Part shown: positions 45,489-55,465 of the stretch, piece by piece
How the letters are laid out: every line of letters begins with the position of its first letter
Numbering within the stretch: position 1 is the stretch's first letter
Assembly: GCF_021401245.1 (NCBI RefSeq)
Contig: NZ_JACBFY010000014.1
Location: 1-64,000 of the forward strand
From: Pseudacidovorax sp. NFM-22
GTDB taxonomy: Bacteria > Pseudomonadota > Gammaproteobacteria > Burkholderiales > Burkholderiaceae_C
DNA: 64,000 nucleotides
Direction: 5' to 3'
The notes under the pieces: generated by a model
Database searches by the model: none
Seen by the model: only the letters and a program-made list of their open reading frames with translations
What the model was told of the DNA's origin: nothing
Position numbers and translations under genes: made by a program

Positions 45489-45566
45489 TTCCGGCTTCTT
45501 CCCGTCGACTTTCCATGACCCGCGCCTGCCCTCGCAAAGGCAGGCTCCCTGCAGAAGGAACCCCGC

Positions 45567-46274
45567 ATGATCGACAAACTCGCCGCCTCGGTGGAGGAGG
45601 CGCTCCAGGGCACGCCCGACGGTGCCACGGTGCTGATCGGAGGCTTCGGCACCGCCGGCATTCCCGACGCGCTGATCGACGGCCTCATCGCGCAGGGCGC
45701 GCGCGAACTCACGGTGGTCAACAACAACGCCGGCAACGGCGAGGCCGGCCTGGCCGCGCTGCTCAAGGCCGGCCGGGTGCGCAAGATCATCTGCAGCTTC
45801 CCGCGGCAGGCCGACAGCTTCGTCTTCGACGGGCTCTATCGCGCCGGCAGGATCGAGCTGGAGCTGGTGCCCCAGGGCAACCTGGCCGAGCGCATCCGCG
45901 CCGCAGGGGCCGGCATCGGCGCCTTCTTCTGCCCGACGGGCTACGGCACCGAGCTGGCCGCCGGCCGCGAGACCCGTGTCATCGACGGCCGCCATTACGT
46001 GCTGGAGTACCCCATCCACGGCGACCTGGCCCTCATCAAGGCCGAATGCGGCGACCGCTGGGGCAACCTCAGCTACCGCAAGGCCGCGCGCAACTTCGGC
46101 CCTGTGATGGCCATGGCCGCGAAGAAGACCGTCGCCACGGTGCACGAGGTGGCCGAGCTGGGCACGCTCGACCCCGAGGCCATCGTCACGCCGGGCATCT
46201 TCGTCAGCCGCGTCGTGAAGATCGGCCGCACGGCCACCCAGGCCGGCGGCTTCAAGAAGAAGGAGGTGGCGTGA
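45567..46274 (+). CDS. pcaI: 3-oxoadipate CoA-transferase subunit A
   Basis: 235 aa. Family-I CoA-transferase alpha subunit: VLIGGFGTAGIPDALID glycine loop near the N-terminus, then GRVRKIICSFPRQADS and a PTGYGTELA segment, close to PcaI/CatI. With PcaJ it transfers CoA from succinyl-CoA to 3-oxoadipate in the cytoplasm. The ATG has AAGGA seven bases upstream. The stop overlaps the pcaJ start by one base (TGATG). Cluster order and the divergent IclR gene confirm the assignment; CatI of a catechol branch would be the only real alternative. Confidence 0.95.
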   Translation: MIDKLAASVEEALQGTPDGATVLIGGFGTAGIPDALIDGLIAQGARELTVVNNNAGNGEAGLAALLKAGRVRKIICSFPRQADSFVFDGLYRAGRIELELVPQGNLAERIRAAGAGIGAFFCPTGYGTELAAGRETRVIDGRHYVLEYPIHGDLALIKAECGDRWGNLSYRKAARNFGPVMAMAAKKTVATVHEVAELGTLDPEAIVTPGIFVSRVVKIGRTATQAGGFKKKEVA

Positions 46275-46933
46275 TGGCCGACTACCAACGCCGAACCAAG
46301 GACCAGCTCGCCGCCCGCGTGGCGCAGGACATCTTCGACGGTGCCGTCGTCAACCTCGGCATCGGCCAGCCCACGCTGGTGGCCAACCATCTCCCCGCGG
46401 GCCGCGAGGTGGTGCTGCACAGCGAGAACGGCATCCTCGGCATGGGCCCGGCGCCGGCCGCGGGCGAGGAGGACTACGACCTCATCAACGCCGGCAAGCA
46501 GCCGGTGACGCTGCTGCCGGGCGGCGCCTACTTCCACCATGCCGACAGCTTCGCCATGATGCGCGGCGGCCACATCGACATCTGCGTGCTGGGCGCCTTC
46601 CAGGTCAGCGCCACGGGCGACCTGGCCAACTGGAGCACCGGCGAGCCCGGCGCCATCCCGGCCGTCGGCGGCGCCATGGATCTAGCGACTGGGGCCAAGC
46701 AGACCTGGGTCATGATGGACCTGCTGACCAAGCAGGGCGTGAGCAAGGTCGTGGCGCAGTGCAGCTATCCGCTCACGGGTCTCGCGTGCGTCAAGCGCAT
46801 CTACACCGACCTGGCGACACTGGCCTGCACACCGCAGGGCCTGCGCTGCATCGACCGCGTGCCGGGCCTGTCGCTGCAGGAACTCGAACGGCTGGTGGGC
46901 CTGCCCATCGCCGACGACGCGGCGGCCGACTGA
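46274..46933 (+). CDS. pcaJ: 3-oxoadipate CoA-transferase subunit B
   Basis: 219 aa. Catalytic beta subunit: the nucleophile Glu51 is in HSENGILGMGP, and NLGIGQPTLV and PGGAYFHHADSFAM are typical. It forms the active transferase with PcaI. Starts at the ATG overlapping the pcaI stop, so the two are translated in step. Confidence 0.95.
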   Translation: MADYQRRTKDQLAARVAQDIFDGAVVNLGIGQPTLVANHLPAGREVVLHSENGILGMGPAPAAGEEDYDLINAGKQPVTLLPGGAYFHHADSFAMMRGGHIDICVLGAFQVSATGDLANWSTGEPGAIPAVGGAMDLATGAKQTWVMMDLLTKQGVSKVVAQCSYPLTGLACVKRIYTDLATLACTPQGLRCIDRVPGLSLQELERLVGLPIADDAAAD

Positions 46934-46972
46934 ACACCGACCCTTTCCATCCGATCCAAGGAGACCTTCCGC

Positions 46973-48178
<1,206 letters not shown>

Positions 48179-48787
48179 TCAGCGGCCGATGAGCGCCAGG
48201 TAGTCGCTGCGCGTGCGCGGCGACACCGAGGCCAGCACCTGCTCGTACGAGGTGCCATGCCGGGCCAGCAGCCGCGCGCTGGCCACGGCCTTGGAGCGGC
48301 AGAACCAGTGGCAGGTGTGCTGCAGCAGAAGCAGCTCCGCACTCATCATGAAGGCCCGCGGCTTGTCGGCCAGCCCGGGCTCGTTGGCCGCCACGGCCGC
48401 GATGCCCTTCGCATGGATGGCGAAGGCGCGCCGCACATCGAACAGCAGCCGGCCCGACAACAGCGGCTGCGCCCAGGGCAGCCACATCGGCAGCTTGCTC
48501 ATCTGCGCCAGCGGCGCCTCCATGGCGGCCACGTCGGCAGCGAAGCGCCGCAGCTGCTCGGCCAGCGATTCCTCCGTCGCGCACAGCGTCTGCCAGATCT
48601 GCCGGCGGCGGTCCTCGTCCGCCTCGTCCAGCCAGCGCAGATAGCCGTCGAGCAGCGTCTCCATCTGGGGTTCGATGCGGTAGGGCGCCAACTTCGCGCC
48701 GAGCAGCGCGATGCGACGTTGTTGATCGCGCCGTTTCAATAAATGCAGGCCGAGCGCGGCCAGGGCCAGCAAGGCCAGAAAGTCCAT
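48179..48787 (-). CDS. Hypothetical membrane-anchored helical protein
   Basis: 202 aa, family not recognised. A short hydrophobic N-terminus (2-17, FLALLALAALGLHLL) followed by basic KRRDQQRR suggests a single signal anchor with the rest in the cytoplasm. The remainder is helical, with conserved-looking aromatic spots (YLRWLDEADED, LPMWLPWAQPLL, HTCHWFCRSKAVASARLL). It converges with pcaF so tightly that the two stops form TGATCA (48176-48181). It has no obvious link to the pca pathway, and its promoter region is shared with the divergent binding-protein gene. Confidence 0.7.
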   Translation of the reverse strand: MDFLALLALAALGLHLLKRRDQQRRIALLGAKLAPYRIEPQMETLLDGYLRWLDEADEDRRRQIWQTLCATEESLAEQLRRFAADVAAMEAPLAQMSKLPMWLPWAQPLLSGRLLFDVRRAFAIHAKGIAAVAANEPGLADKPRAFMMSAELLLLQHTCHWFCRSKAVASARLLARHGTSYEQVLASVSPRTRSDYLALIGR

Positions 48788-48884
48788 GAAAGTTCCGCAG
48801 GGAAATGCCGAAAACGAGGCAGTGTAGGCAGGTCTGCAACACCTGCCGCGCGCGCAACGTCAGAACGAATACTTAAGGTTTCCA

Positions 48885-48922
48885 AAATTGTGTCGCGAAG
48901 TCCTAAGGTCGAGACACAATTT
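48885..48922. promoter_or_regulatory. 38-base inverted repeat before the binding-protein/GGDEF-EAL operon
   Basis: AAATTGTGTC (48885-48894) and GACACAATTT (48913-48922) are perfect 10-base inverted arms separated by 18 bases. The arms are AT-rich in a GC-rich genome and end at a likely -35 element, so a dimeric or tetrameric regulator binding site is the simplest reading. An RNA hairpin is less likely because it lies upstream of the inferred start of transcription. Confidence 0.6.
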
Positions 48923-48949
48923 GCAACATGGCCAATTCCTCTTCAAGAT
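48921..48949 (+). promoter_or_regulatory. Candidate sigma-70 promoter
   Basis: TTGCAA (48921-48926), 17-base spacer, CAAGAT (48944-48949). It would give a leader of about 33 bases before the ATG at 48989. The inverted repeat ends inside the -35 element. Confidence 0.4.
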
Positions 48950-48988
48950 GCGGGGGTTGATTGCGCGCCGCACGTTCATTTCCGCCCC

Positions 48989-50038
48989 ATGCGCCTCTTC
49001 CTGAGGATTTTTTTTTGCTGTGTCTGGGCCGCCGCCTGGCCCGCGGCAGGACAGGACACGCCCCTGCAGTTGCGGGTGGTGGGAGGCCTGGCCGGCGTTG
49101 CCCAGTACACGCAGCACGAGGCGCCCTTCTGGACGCAGACCCTGCCGCGGCTGATGCAGGGGCGGGTGGCCGCGACCATCGCGCCCTTCGACCAGGCCGG
49201 CGTGCCCGGCAACAAGATGCTCACCCTGCTGGAGACCGGCGTGGTGCCTTTCGGCACCGTGCTGCTCAGCCAGGTGGGCGGTGAGCATCCGGCCCTCGCC
49301 CTGCCCGACGTGGCCGGCCTCAGCGCCGACGCCGCCACGTTGCGGCGGGTGGTCGACGCCTTCCGGCCGGAGATGGACCGCATGCTGCGCGAGCGCTTCA
49401 ACGTGAAGCTGCTGGCCATGTACATCTACCCGGCGCAGGTCATCTTCTGCGCCACGCCCATGAAGGGCCTGACCGACCTCAAGGGCCGGCGCGTCCGGGT
49501 CTCCAGCGGCACCCAGGCCGACTTCGTGCAGGCATTGGGCGGCACCCCGGTGCCGACCGCCTTCGCCGCGCTCATGAGCAACATGACCTCGGGCAACACC
49601 GACTGCGCCATCACCGGCGGGGCCTCGGGCAACACCCTGGGGCTGCACCGCATCACCCGCTCGCTCTTCACCATGCCGATCAACTGGGGCCTGGCCATCT
49701 TTGGCGCCAATGCCGACGCCTGGGCGGTGCTTCCGGCGGACCTGCGCATCGTGCTGGAGCAGCAGCTGCCGCAGCTCGAGCGCCGCATCTGGGAGCAGTC
49801 CATCCGCGACACCGACCTCGCCGTCGCCTGCAACACCGGCGCCGGTCCCTGCGACGGCGGCACGCCCGGCGCCATGGTGGCCGTCGCGCCCACCGCCGAG
49901 GACGACCGCCTGCGCCGCCAGATCCTCCGCTCCACCATCCTGGTCAACTGGCTGCAGCGCTGCGGTACCGAGTGCACGCGGCTGTGGCAGCGCACGATTG
50001 CGCCCGTGGTCGACGGCAAGGCGGCGCGGACGCCATGA
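48989..50038 (+). CDS. Orphan TRAP-type (DctP-like) periplasmic binding protein
   Basis: 349 aa from the ATG at 48989. Signal peptide 1-22 (hydrophobic LRIFFCCVWAAAW, cut near AAGQ). The mature part is DctP-like: MLTLLETGVVPFGTV, the hinge GLTDLKGRRVRVSS, ALGGTPVPTAFAALMSNM and TDCAITGGASGNTLGLH. DctP proteins bind carboxylates for TRAP transporters, but no dctQ or dctM gene is present. The stop overlaps the start of the GGDEF/EAL gene (ATGA), so it is more likely a ligand-sensing partner of that membrane protein. The ribosome site is weak. Confidence 0.85.
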   Translation: MRLFLRIFFCCVWAAAWPAAGQDTPLQLRVVGGLAGVAQYTQHEAPFWTQTLPRLMQGRVAATIAPFDQAGVPGNKMLTLLETGVVPFGTVLLSQVGGEHPALALPDVAGLSADAATLRRVVDAFRPEMDRMLRERFNVKLLAMYIYPAQVIFCATPMKGLTDLKGRRVRVSSGTQADFVQALGGTPVPTAFAALMSNMTSGNTDCAITGGASGNTLGLHRITRSLFTMPINWGLAIFGANADAWAVLPADLRIVLEQQLPQLERRIWEQSIRDTDLAVACNTGAGPCDGGTPGAMVAVAPTAEDDRLRRQILRSTILVNWLQRCGTECTRLWQRTIAPVVDGKAARTP

Positions 50039-53031
50039 AGTCGACCAGCAGCCCGCCGCGGCAACTGGCCGCGTCCACCCTTGCGCTGGCCACGCTGTTC
50101 ATCGTGGTGGTCTTCGGCCTCTCCGTGTTCGCGGTGCTGGAGATGCGCAGCCGCGCCGTTGACGACGCCCGCGACCAGATCGACCGCTTCCTCAGCGGGT
50201 CGGTGGCGGCCGTCAACCAGAACCTGCTGGGCGTGGATCTGCTGCTGGCCGACCTGGGCATGCTGCTGCGCCCCGTGGGCAACGAGGACATGGCCGCCGC
50301 TGCGCAGCGGGCGGCCATCAGCATGCAGTCGCTCGCCCGGCACAGCCTGCTGGTCGAGCGGCTGGAGGTGCTGCGTCCGGACGGCAGCGTGGTCTCGCCA
50401 CCGGGCGGCGAGGCGGTGCAGCTGTCGCCCGCCTTCACCGCCCGCCTGATGGGCCAGCCCGTGCCCGAGCTGATGACCACGGCGCCCTCGCTCAGCCCGC
50501 GCACGTCGCAGCAGGTGCTGTACTTCACCCGCATGGTGCGCCTGCCCGACGGCACGCCCGGCATCGCGCTGGCCGAGGTGCAGGTGGCGTCGCTCGCCCG
50601 GCTGCTGGCCCATGGTGCCGGCATCGACGGCATGGAGGTCACGCTCGAAAGCCTCAGCCAGGGCCTGCTGGTCAGCGTGCCTCCGCGCAGCGAGATCGCC
50701 CAGGGCTCCGCCACGTTGCCCGAACTGCGCAGCGCCGCCGATGCCCGCGGCATCGTGCGCGCCAATTCGCGCCTCATGGGGCAGGACGCGCTGATGGCGC
50801 TGCGCCCCACGCTCAACCAGGACATCGTGCTCAGCGCGGGCTTGGCCATGGACGAGGTGCTGGAGGGCTTCCGCACCGAGCGCAACCTGATCGTGGGCGT
50901 GACGGTGCTGCTGATGCTGATGGTGGTGGGCGTGTCGGCCTATGCGCTGCATCAGCTGCGCGAACAGTGGCTGCGCCGCCGCGAGGCGCTGCATGCCAAG
51001 AGCATGCTGGACCAGGCGCTCGAATCCATGTCCGACGGCTTCGTGCTGCTGGATGCCGAGGGCCGCGTGGCGGCCTGGAACCGGCGCTTCGCCGAGATCT
51101 TTCCCCAGGCGCGCGTCGCACTCGAGGCGCGCATGCACATGGTGGCGGTCGAGAGTGCCGTCTCGGGCCGCAGCGCGGAGGAGGCGGCCCTGCTGCCGCC
51201 GAGCCTGCCCGCGCCAGGCGAGCAGGAACTGGAGCTGCCCGACGGCCGCACGGTGGTCGTCGTCAAGAGCCCGACGCCCAACGGCGGCATGGTCTGCGTC
51301 TACCGCGACACCAGCGAGAAGCGCCGCCACCTGGCCGACATCGTGGAAGGCAAGGCCCAGCTGCAGGCCACGCTCGACGCGCTGCCCGACGTGCTGCTGG
51401 AGCTGTGCCTGGACGGACGCTGCATCGGCTTCCATTCGGCGCGCGCCTCGCTGCTGGACATCGGCGACCCGGTGGGCCGCACGCTGTCGGAGGTGCTGCC
51501 CGGCGACGCCGCCATCCAGATCATGGCCGCCATGCGCGAGGCCTATCTGAAGGGCCTGTCCTTCGGCAAGCAGTTCGAGCGCCGTGCCTCGCAGGGCACG
51601 GCCTGGTTCGAGATCTCGGCCTCGCGCAAGCTGGTGGGCGAGGGCGCCGACGCGCGCTTCATCGTCATCCTGCGCGACATCACCGACCGCATGTCGGCGC
51701 AGCTGCAGATCGACCACCTGTCCTTCTACGACAACCTGACGGGCCTGCCCAACCGCCGCATGCTGCTGCACCGCCTGCAGTCGGCCATCGATGCCAACGT
51801 GCGGCGCGAACGGCAGGCGGCGCTGCTCTTCCTGGACCTGGACCACTTCAAGACCCTCAACGACGCGCAGGGCCGCAATGCCGGCGACGTGCTGCTCAAG
51901 CAGGTGGCGCAGCGGCTGCAGCAGCTCATGCGCGAGGGCGACACCGTGGCCCGGCTGGGCGGCGACGAGTTCGTGATCCTGATCGAGGGTCTGAGCGCCG
52001 ACTCCGCCACCGCTGTGATGCAGACCCAGGCCTTCGGCGAGGCGGTGCTGGCCGAGCTGGGCCGGCCGATCCAGCTGCCGGCCATGACCTACCACGGCAC
52101 CTGCAGCATCGGTGCCACGCTGATCAGCGCCAGCTCGGCCTCGCTGGAGGACCTGCTCAAGCAGGCCGACATCGCCATGTTCCACGCCAAGACGGCGGGT
52201 GGCGACGTGCTGCGCTTCTTCGAGGCCGACATGCAGACCACCGTCAATGCGCGCGCCTCGCTGGAGAGCGAGCTGCGCGCGGCATTGAAGGCGCGCGGCC
52301 AGTTCCTGCTGCACTACCAGCCGCAGGTGACCTCCGAAGGGCGCGTGGTGGGCGCCGAGGTGCTGATCCGCTGGCTGCATCCGCAGCGCGGGCTGATCCC
52401 GCCGGCCGCCTTCATCGACGTGGCGGAAGAGACCGGCCTGATCTCGCCCATCGGCCTGTGGGCGCTGGAGCAGGCCTGCAAGCAGCTGGACGACTGGAGC
52501 AACCATCCGCGCCGCCGCCACCTCACGCTGGCCGTGAACGTGAGCGCGCGCCAGTTCCGCAAGGAGGACTTCGCGGACAAGGTGCGCGAGGTGCTGATCC
52601 GCACCGGCGCCGATCCGTCCAAGCTCAAGCTGGAACTGACCGAGAGCCTGCTGCACGACGAGGTGGCCGAGACCATCCGCAAGATGAAGTCGCTGGCCGC
52701 CATCGGCATCCGCTTCTCGATGGACGACTTCGGCACGGGCTACTCGTCGCTGTCGTACATGGCGCAGCTGCCGCTGCACCAGATCAAGATCGACAAGTTC
52801 TTCGTCAGCGGCATCGGCACCAATCCCAAGATCGAGCTGATCGTGCAGACGCTCATCGGCATGGCGGCCAACCTCGACCTGGAGGTGGTGGCCGAGGGCG
52901 TGGAGACGCAGGCGCAGCTGGACTTCCTGACCCGCAACGGCTGCCGCGTGTGCCAGGGCTTCCTCTTCGGACGGCCGCAGCCGGTGGAGGTGCTGGAGTC
53001 GCAGCTCGACACGGAGCTGATCCCGCTCTGA
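50035..53031 (+). CDS. Membrane sensor with two PAS-like domains, GGDEF and EAL, coupled to a binding protein
   Basis: 998 aa. Membrane segment 1 (about 12-35), a periplasmic sensor domain (about 36-280, Cache-like in size), membrane segment 2 (about 285-307), two PAS-like domains (about 325-430 and 440-550), GGDEF (about 560-720) and EAL (about 735-990). The GGDEF site is intact (LGGDEFVIL), with the inhibitory REGD five residues before it. The EAL site reads AEVLIRW, a tolerated variant, with DDFGTGYSS and VAEGVET kept. It may switch cyclic di-GMP synthesis or breakdown according to the ligand held by the upstream periplasmic protein, with which it shares a four-base overlap. Confidence 0.92.
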   Translation: MKSTSSPPRQLAASTLALATLFIVVVFGLSVFAVLEMRSRAVDDARDQIDRFLSGSVAAVNQNLLGVDLLLADLGMLLRPVGNEDMAAAAQRAAISMQSLARHSLLVERLEVLRPDGSVVSPPGGEAVQLSPAFTARLMGQPVPELMTTAPSLSPRTSQQVLYFTRMVRLPDGTPGIALAEVQVASLARLLAHGAGIDGMEVTLESLSQGLLVSVPPRSEIAQGSATLPELRSAADARGIVRANSRLMGQDALMALRPTLNQDIVLSAGLAMDEVLEGFRTERNLIVGVTVLLMLMVVGVSAYALHQLREQWLRRREALHAKSMLDQALESMSDGFVLLDAEGRVAAWNRRFAEIFPQARVALEARMHMVAVESAVSGRSAEEAALLPPSLPAPGEQELELPDGRTVVVVKSPTPNGGMVCVYRDTSEKRRHLADIVEGKAQLQATLDALPDVLLELCLDGRCIGFHSARASLLDIGDPVGRTLSEVLPGDAAIQIMAAMREAYLKGLSFGKQFERRASQGTAWFEISASRKLVGEGADARFIVILRDITDRMSAQLQIDHLSFYDNLTGLPNRRMLLHRLQSAIDANVRRERQAALLFLDLDHFKTLNDAQGRNAGDVLLKQVAQRLQQLMREGDTVARLGGDEFVILIEGLSADSATAVMQTQAFGEAVLAELGRPIQLPAMTYHGTCSIGATLISASSASLEDLLKQADIAMFHAKTAGGDVLRFFEADMQTTVNARASLESELRAALKARGQFLLHYQPQVTSEGRVVGAEVLIRWLHPQRGLIPPAAFIDVAEETGLISPIGLWALEQACKQLDDWSNHPRRRHLTLAVNVSARQFRKEDFADKVREVLIRTGADPSKLKLELTESLLHDEVAETIRKMKSLAAIGIRFSMDDFGTGYSSLSYMAQLPLHQIKIDKFFVSGIGTNPKIELIVQTLIGMAANLDLEVVAEGVETQAQLDFLTRNGCRVCQGFLFGRPQPVEVLESQLDTELIPL

Positions 53032-53033
53032 AG

Positions 53034-53053
53034 GCAGGGGCGCAGGCCCCTGC
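53034..53053 (+). terminator. Stem-loop after the GGDEF/EAL gene
   Basis: GCAGGGGC (53034-53041), loop GCAG, GCCCCTGC (53046-53053), three bases after the stop. No T tract, so terminator activity is uncertain. Confidence 0.35.
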
Positions 53054-53171
53054 GCCGCGCGCGGGCGCAGGCCGGCCGGGCTCCCGCGCCGCGTCCTGCA
53101 CGCCGGGGCGGCCCTCGGCACAATGCCCGCTTCGCTCTTCCTGCCACGGCCCGCCGCGCGGCCGCCCCGCC

Positions 53172-53942
53172 TTGTCCTTCCCCGAGTTCCTCGCGCCGCC
53201 GATCGCGGACCCTGCCTTCTACCTGGTCGCCGTCCCCGCCGTGCTCCTGCTGGGCATCAGCAAGAGCGGCTTCGGCGCGGGCTTCGGCTCGCTGGCGGTG
53301 CCGCTCATGTCGCTGGCCATCACGGTGCCGCGCGCGGCCGCCGTCCTGATGCCGCTGCTGTTCGTGATGGACGTGCTGGGCATCGCGGCCTTCCGCCGCG
53401 ACCTGGACCGCCGGCTGCTGGCCTTCCTGGTGCCGCCGGCGCTGGTGGGCGTGGTGCTGGGGGCCTTGCTCTTCCATGCGCTGTCGGCGGCGACGGTGGC
53501 CGGCATCGTGGGCGTGTGCACGCTGCTCTTCCTGGCGCAGCGGCTGCTGTTTCCGCCGCGCCCCGATGCGCCGCCGCCCTCGCGCGCCGCGGGCTGGGTG
53601 CTCACCGTGCTGTCGGGCTTCACCAGCTTCATCTCGCATGCGGGCGGGCCGCCCATCAACGCCTACCTGCTGCCGCTCAAGCTGCGGCCCATCGTGTTCA
53701 CGGCCACGATGGCCTACCTGTTCTTCCTGGTGAACCTCGCCAAGTGGATCCCCTACGCCTGGCTGGGCCTGCTGGACGGGCGCAGCTTCAGCACCTCGCT
53801 GCTGCTGATGCCGCTTGCGCCGCTGGGCGTCTGGGCGGGCGTGCACGTGGCGCGGCGCATCGATCCGACGTGGTTCTACCGCTGCGTCTACGGCGGCATG
53901 TTCCTCACCGGCCTCAAGCTGGTGTGGGATGGTTTCTTCTGA
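53172..53942 (+). CDS. TSUP family permease (TauE/SafE-like)
   Basis: 256 aa with about seven to eight membrane segments. The TSUP repeat motif appears twice, as GISKSGFGAGFGSLAVPLM near the start and GFTSFISHAGGPPINAYLL in the second half. Such carriers move small anions such as sulfite, sulfoacetate or other organic acids. No ATG exists upstream of the motif, so the TTG at 53172 is the chosen start; it has little ribosome-site support. The transported molecule cannot be told from context. Confidence 0.85.
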   Translation: MSFPEFLAPPIADPAFYLVAVPAVLLLGISKSGFGAGFGSLAVPLMSLAITVPRAAAVLMPLLFVMDVLGIAAFRRDLDRRLLAFLVPPALVGVVLGALLFHALSAATVAGIVGVCTLLFLAQRLLFPPRPDAPPPSRAAGWVLTVLSGFTSFISHAGGPPINAYLLPLKLRPIVFTATMAYLFFLVNLAKWIPYAWLGLLDGRSFSTSLLLMPLAPLGVWAGVHVARRIDPTWFYRCVYGGMFLTGLKLVWDGFF

Positions 53943-54009
53943 AGGCTGCGTCCACCCGCCGGCCTGCCTCGCCCATCCTCGATTTTCCATTGCAAGGAGT
54001 TTTTCGCCC

Positions 54010-54774
54010 ATGGCCTCTGTCCACGAACTCATCGTCCTGACGGGCGCCTCGCGCGGCATGGGCCGTGCGATGGCCAGCCAGCTGCTCGCGCGCGGCGGCG
54101 TGCGGCTGCTGTGCCTGTCGCGCGGCATCGATGCCACGCTGGAGACCGGGGCCGCTGCCGCAGGCAGCGAGGTGCTGCAATGGTCGGCCGACCTGGCCGA
54201 TCCGCTGCCGGTGGCCGAGCGACTGGCCGCCTGGCTGGCCGAGCAGGACCCTTCCGCCCTCGGCCGTGCCGTGCTGATCAACAACGCGGGCACCGTGGGG
54301 CGCACGGCGCCACTGGCCCGGGCTTCGCTGGGCGAGCTGTCGGCGGCACTGCGCGTGGGCCTGGAGGCGGCGCTGCTGCTGACCAGCGCCTTCCTGTCGG
54401 CGACCGCCGGCTGGTCGATGCCGCGGCAGGTGCTCAACATCTCCTCGGGGCTGGGCCGCAATGCCATGGGCAGCCAGGCGCCCTATTGCGCGGCCAAGGC
54501 GGGCATGGACCATTTCTCGCGCGCCGTGGCGCTGGAGGAGGCCGAGGAAGGAGGCGCCCGCATCGTGTCGCTGGCGCCGGGCGTGATCGACACCGACATG
54601 CAGATCGCGCTGCGCAGCGCCGACGCGGCGCTCTTTCCCGATCGCGGCCGCTTTGAGGCCCTGCACCGCAACGGGCAACTGGATTCGCCCGAGTCGGCCG
54701 CGCGCAAGGTGCTGGCCTGGCTGGAGCGGCCGGACTTTGGCGCCCAGCCGGTGGGGGATGTGCGGCAGGGGTGA
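54010..54774 (+). CDS. Short-chain dehydrogenase/reductase
   Basis: 254 aa Rossmann enzyme: TGASRGMG nucleotide loop at the N-terminus, LINNAGTVG strand, Ser in NISSGLG and the YCAAK catalytic Tyr-Lys pair. Similar in outline to sepiapterin- or benzil-reductase-like SDRs that prefer NADPH. AAGGAG is placed about ten bases before the ATG. It stands alone between the permease gene and a dispersed repeat; substrate unknown. Confidence 0.88.
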   Translation: MASVHELIVLTGASRGMGRAMASQLLARGGVRLLCLSRGIDATLETGAAAAGSEVLQWSADLADPLPVAERLAAWLAEQDPSALGRAVLINNAGTVGRTAPLARASLGELSAALRVGLEAALLLTSAFLSATAGWSMPRQVLNISSGLGRNAMGSQAPYCAAKAGMDHFSRAVALEEAEEGGARIVSLAPGVIDTDMQIALRSADAALFPDRGRFEALHRNGQLDSPESAARKVLAWLERPDFGAQPVGDVRQG

Positions 54775-54782
54775 AGCTAAAC

Positions 54783-54920
54783 ACCCCCCATGCCGCTTCG
54801 CGGCTCCCCCCTCTCTTGCGCCTTCGGCTTGGAGGGGGGCGCACCCCGAGGCCTGGCGAAGCCAGTTCCTCGGGTGCACTGGCATGGCCTGCTCCGCGGC
54901 CGTTCGATCAGGAGGGTGGC
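54783..54920. repeat. Dispersed intergenic palindromic element
   Basis: Two nested hairpins in a row: CCCCCCTC (54806-54813) with GAGGGGGG (54832-54839), and GCACCCCGAGG with CCTCGGGTGC (54841-54851, 54868-54877) around an inner CTGGC-gaa-GCCAG. The look and wording match GC-rich extragenic repeats that are scattered through Comamonadaceae genomes. It separates the SDR gene from the convergent MarR gene. Confidence 0.55.
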
Positions 54921-54951
54921 GCCAGTTGAATGCAGGGCGACGCGTCGGCCG

Positions 54952-55443
54952 CTACTGATAGATCTTCTGCAGCAGCCGGATCAGCGTCTCGCGCTCGCGG
55001 TCGGTGAGCTTGTGGCTGGCGTCCTTTTCCAGCTGGATCACGGCCTCTTCGGCCTCGATCATCAGCTGGTGGCCGGCGGCGGTGAGGTGCAGGCCCACGG
55101 CGCGGCCGTCGTGCGGATGGGGGCGGCGTTCGATCAGGCCGCGGCGGTCCATGGCGGCCACCAGGCTCACGAAGTTGGGCGGCTGGATGTCCAGCGCCGC
55201 ACACAGCTGGCGCGAGGTGGCGCCGGGGTTGTGCGCCAGCAGCGAGAGCACGGAGAAATCCGTCGGCTTGAGGCCGTAGACGGCCATGCGTTCGGCGAAG
55301 GCGACATACACGACCAGATAGGCGCGGCGCGCGTTGTAGCCCACCAGGCTTTCGAGCACATGGCAGTCCAGCGACTCAGGCGCGGTGGTCGGGGGCGGGA
55401 CGGGCTTGCGCGGGCGGGGCTTGGAGGTGGTCATGGCATGCAC
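54952..55443 (-). CDS. MarR-family regulator, likely of the hydroxycinnamate cluster
   Basis: 163 aa (a start at 55434 gives 160). Winged helix core about 55-125: FSVLSLLAHNPGATSRQLCAAL, NFVSLVAAMDRRGLIERR wing, HPHDGRAVGLHLT. The family includes FerR/CouR/HcaR repressors that respond to hydroxycinnamoyl-CoA. It is the last gene of a minus-strand cluster with a feruloyl-CoA synthetase-like ligase and tannase-type esterases, and follows the acyl-CoA dehydrogenase gene by 22 bases, so the target is probably this cluster. Confidence 0.88.
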   Translation of the reverse strand: MHAMTTSKPRPRKPVPPPTTAPESLDCHVLESLVGYNARRAYLVVYVAFAERMAVYGLKPTDFSVLSLLAHNPGATSRQLCAALDIQPPNFVSLVAAMDRRGLIERRPHPHDGRAVGLHLTAAGHQLMIEAEEAVIQLEKDASHKLTDRERETLIRLLQKIYQ

Positions 55444-55465
55444 AGTCTAGAGCGGCAGGGCCCGC

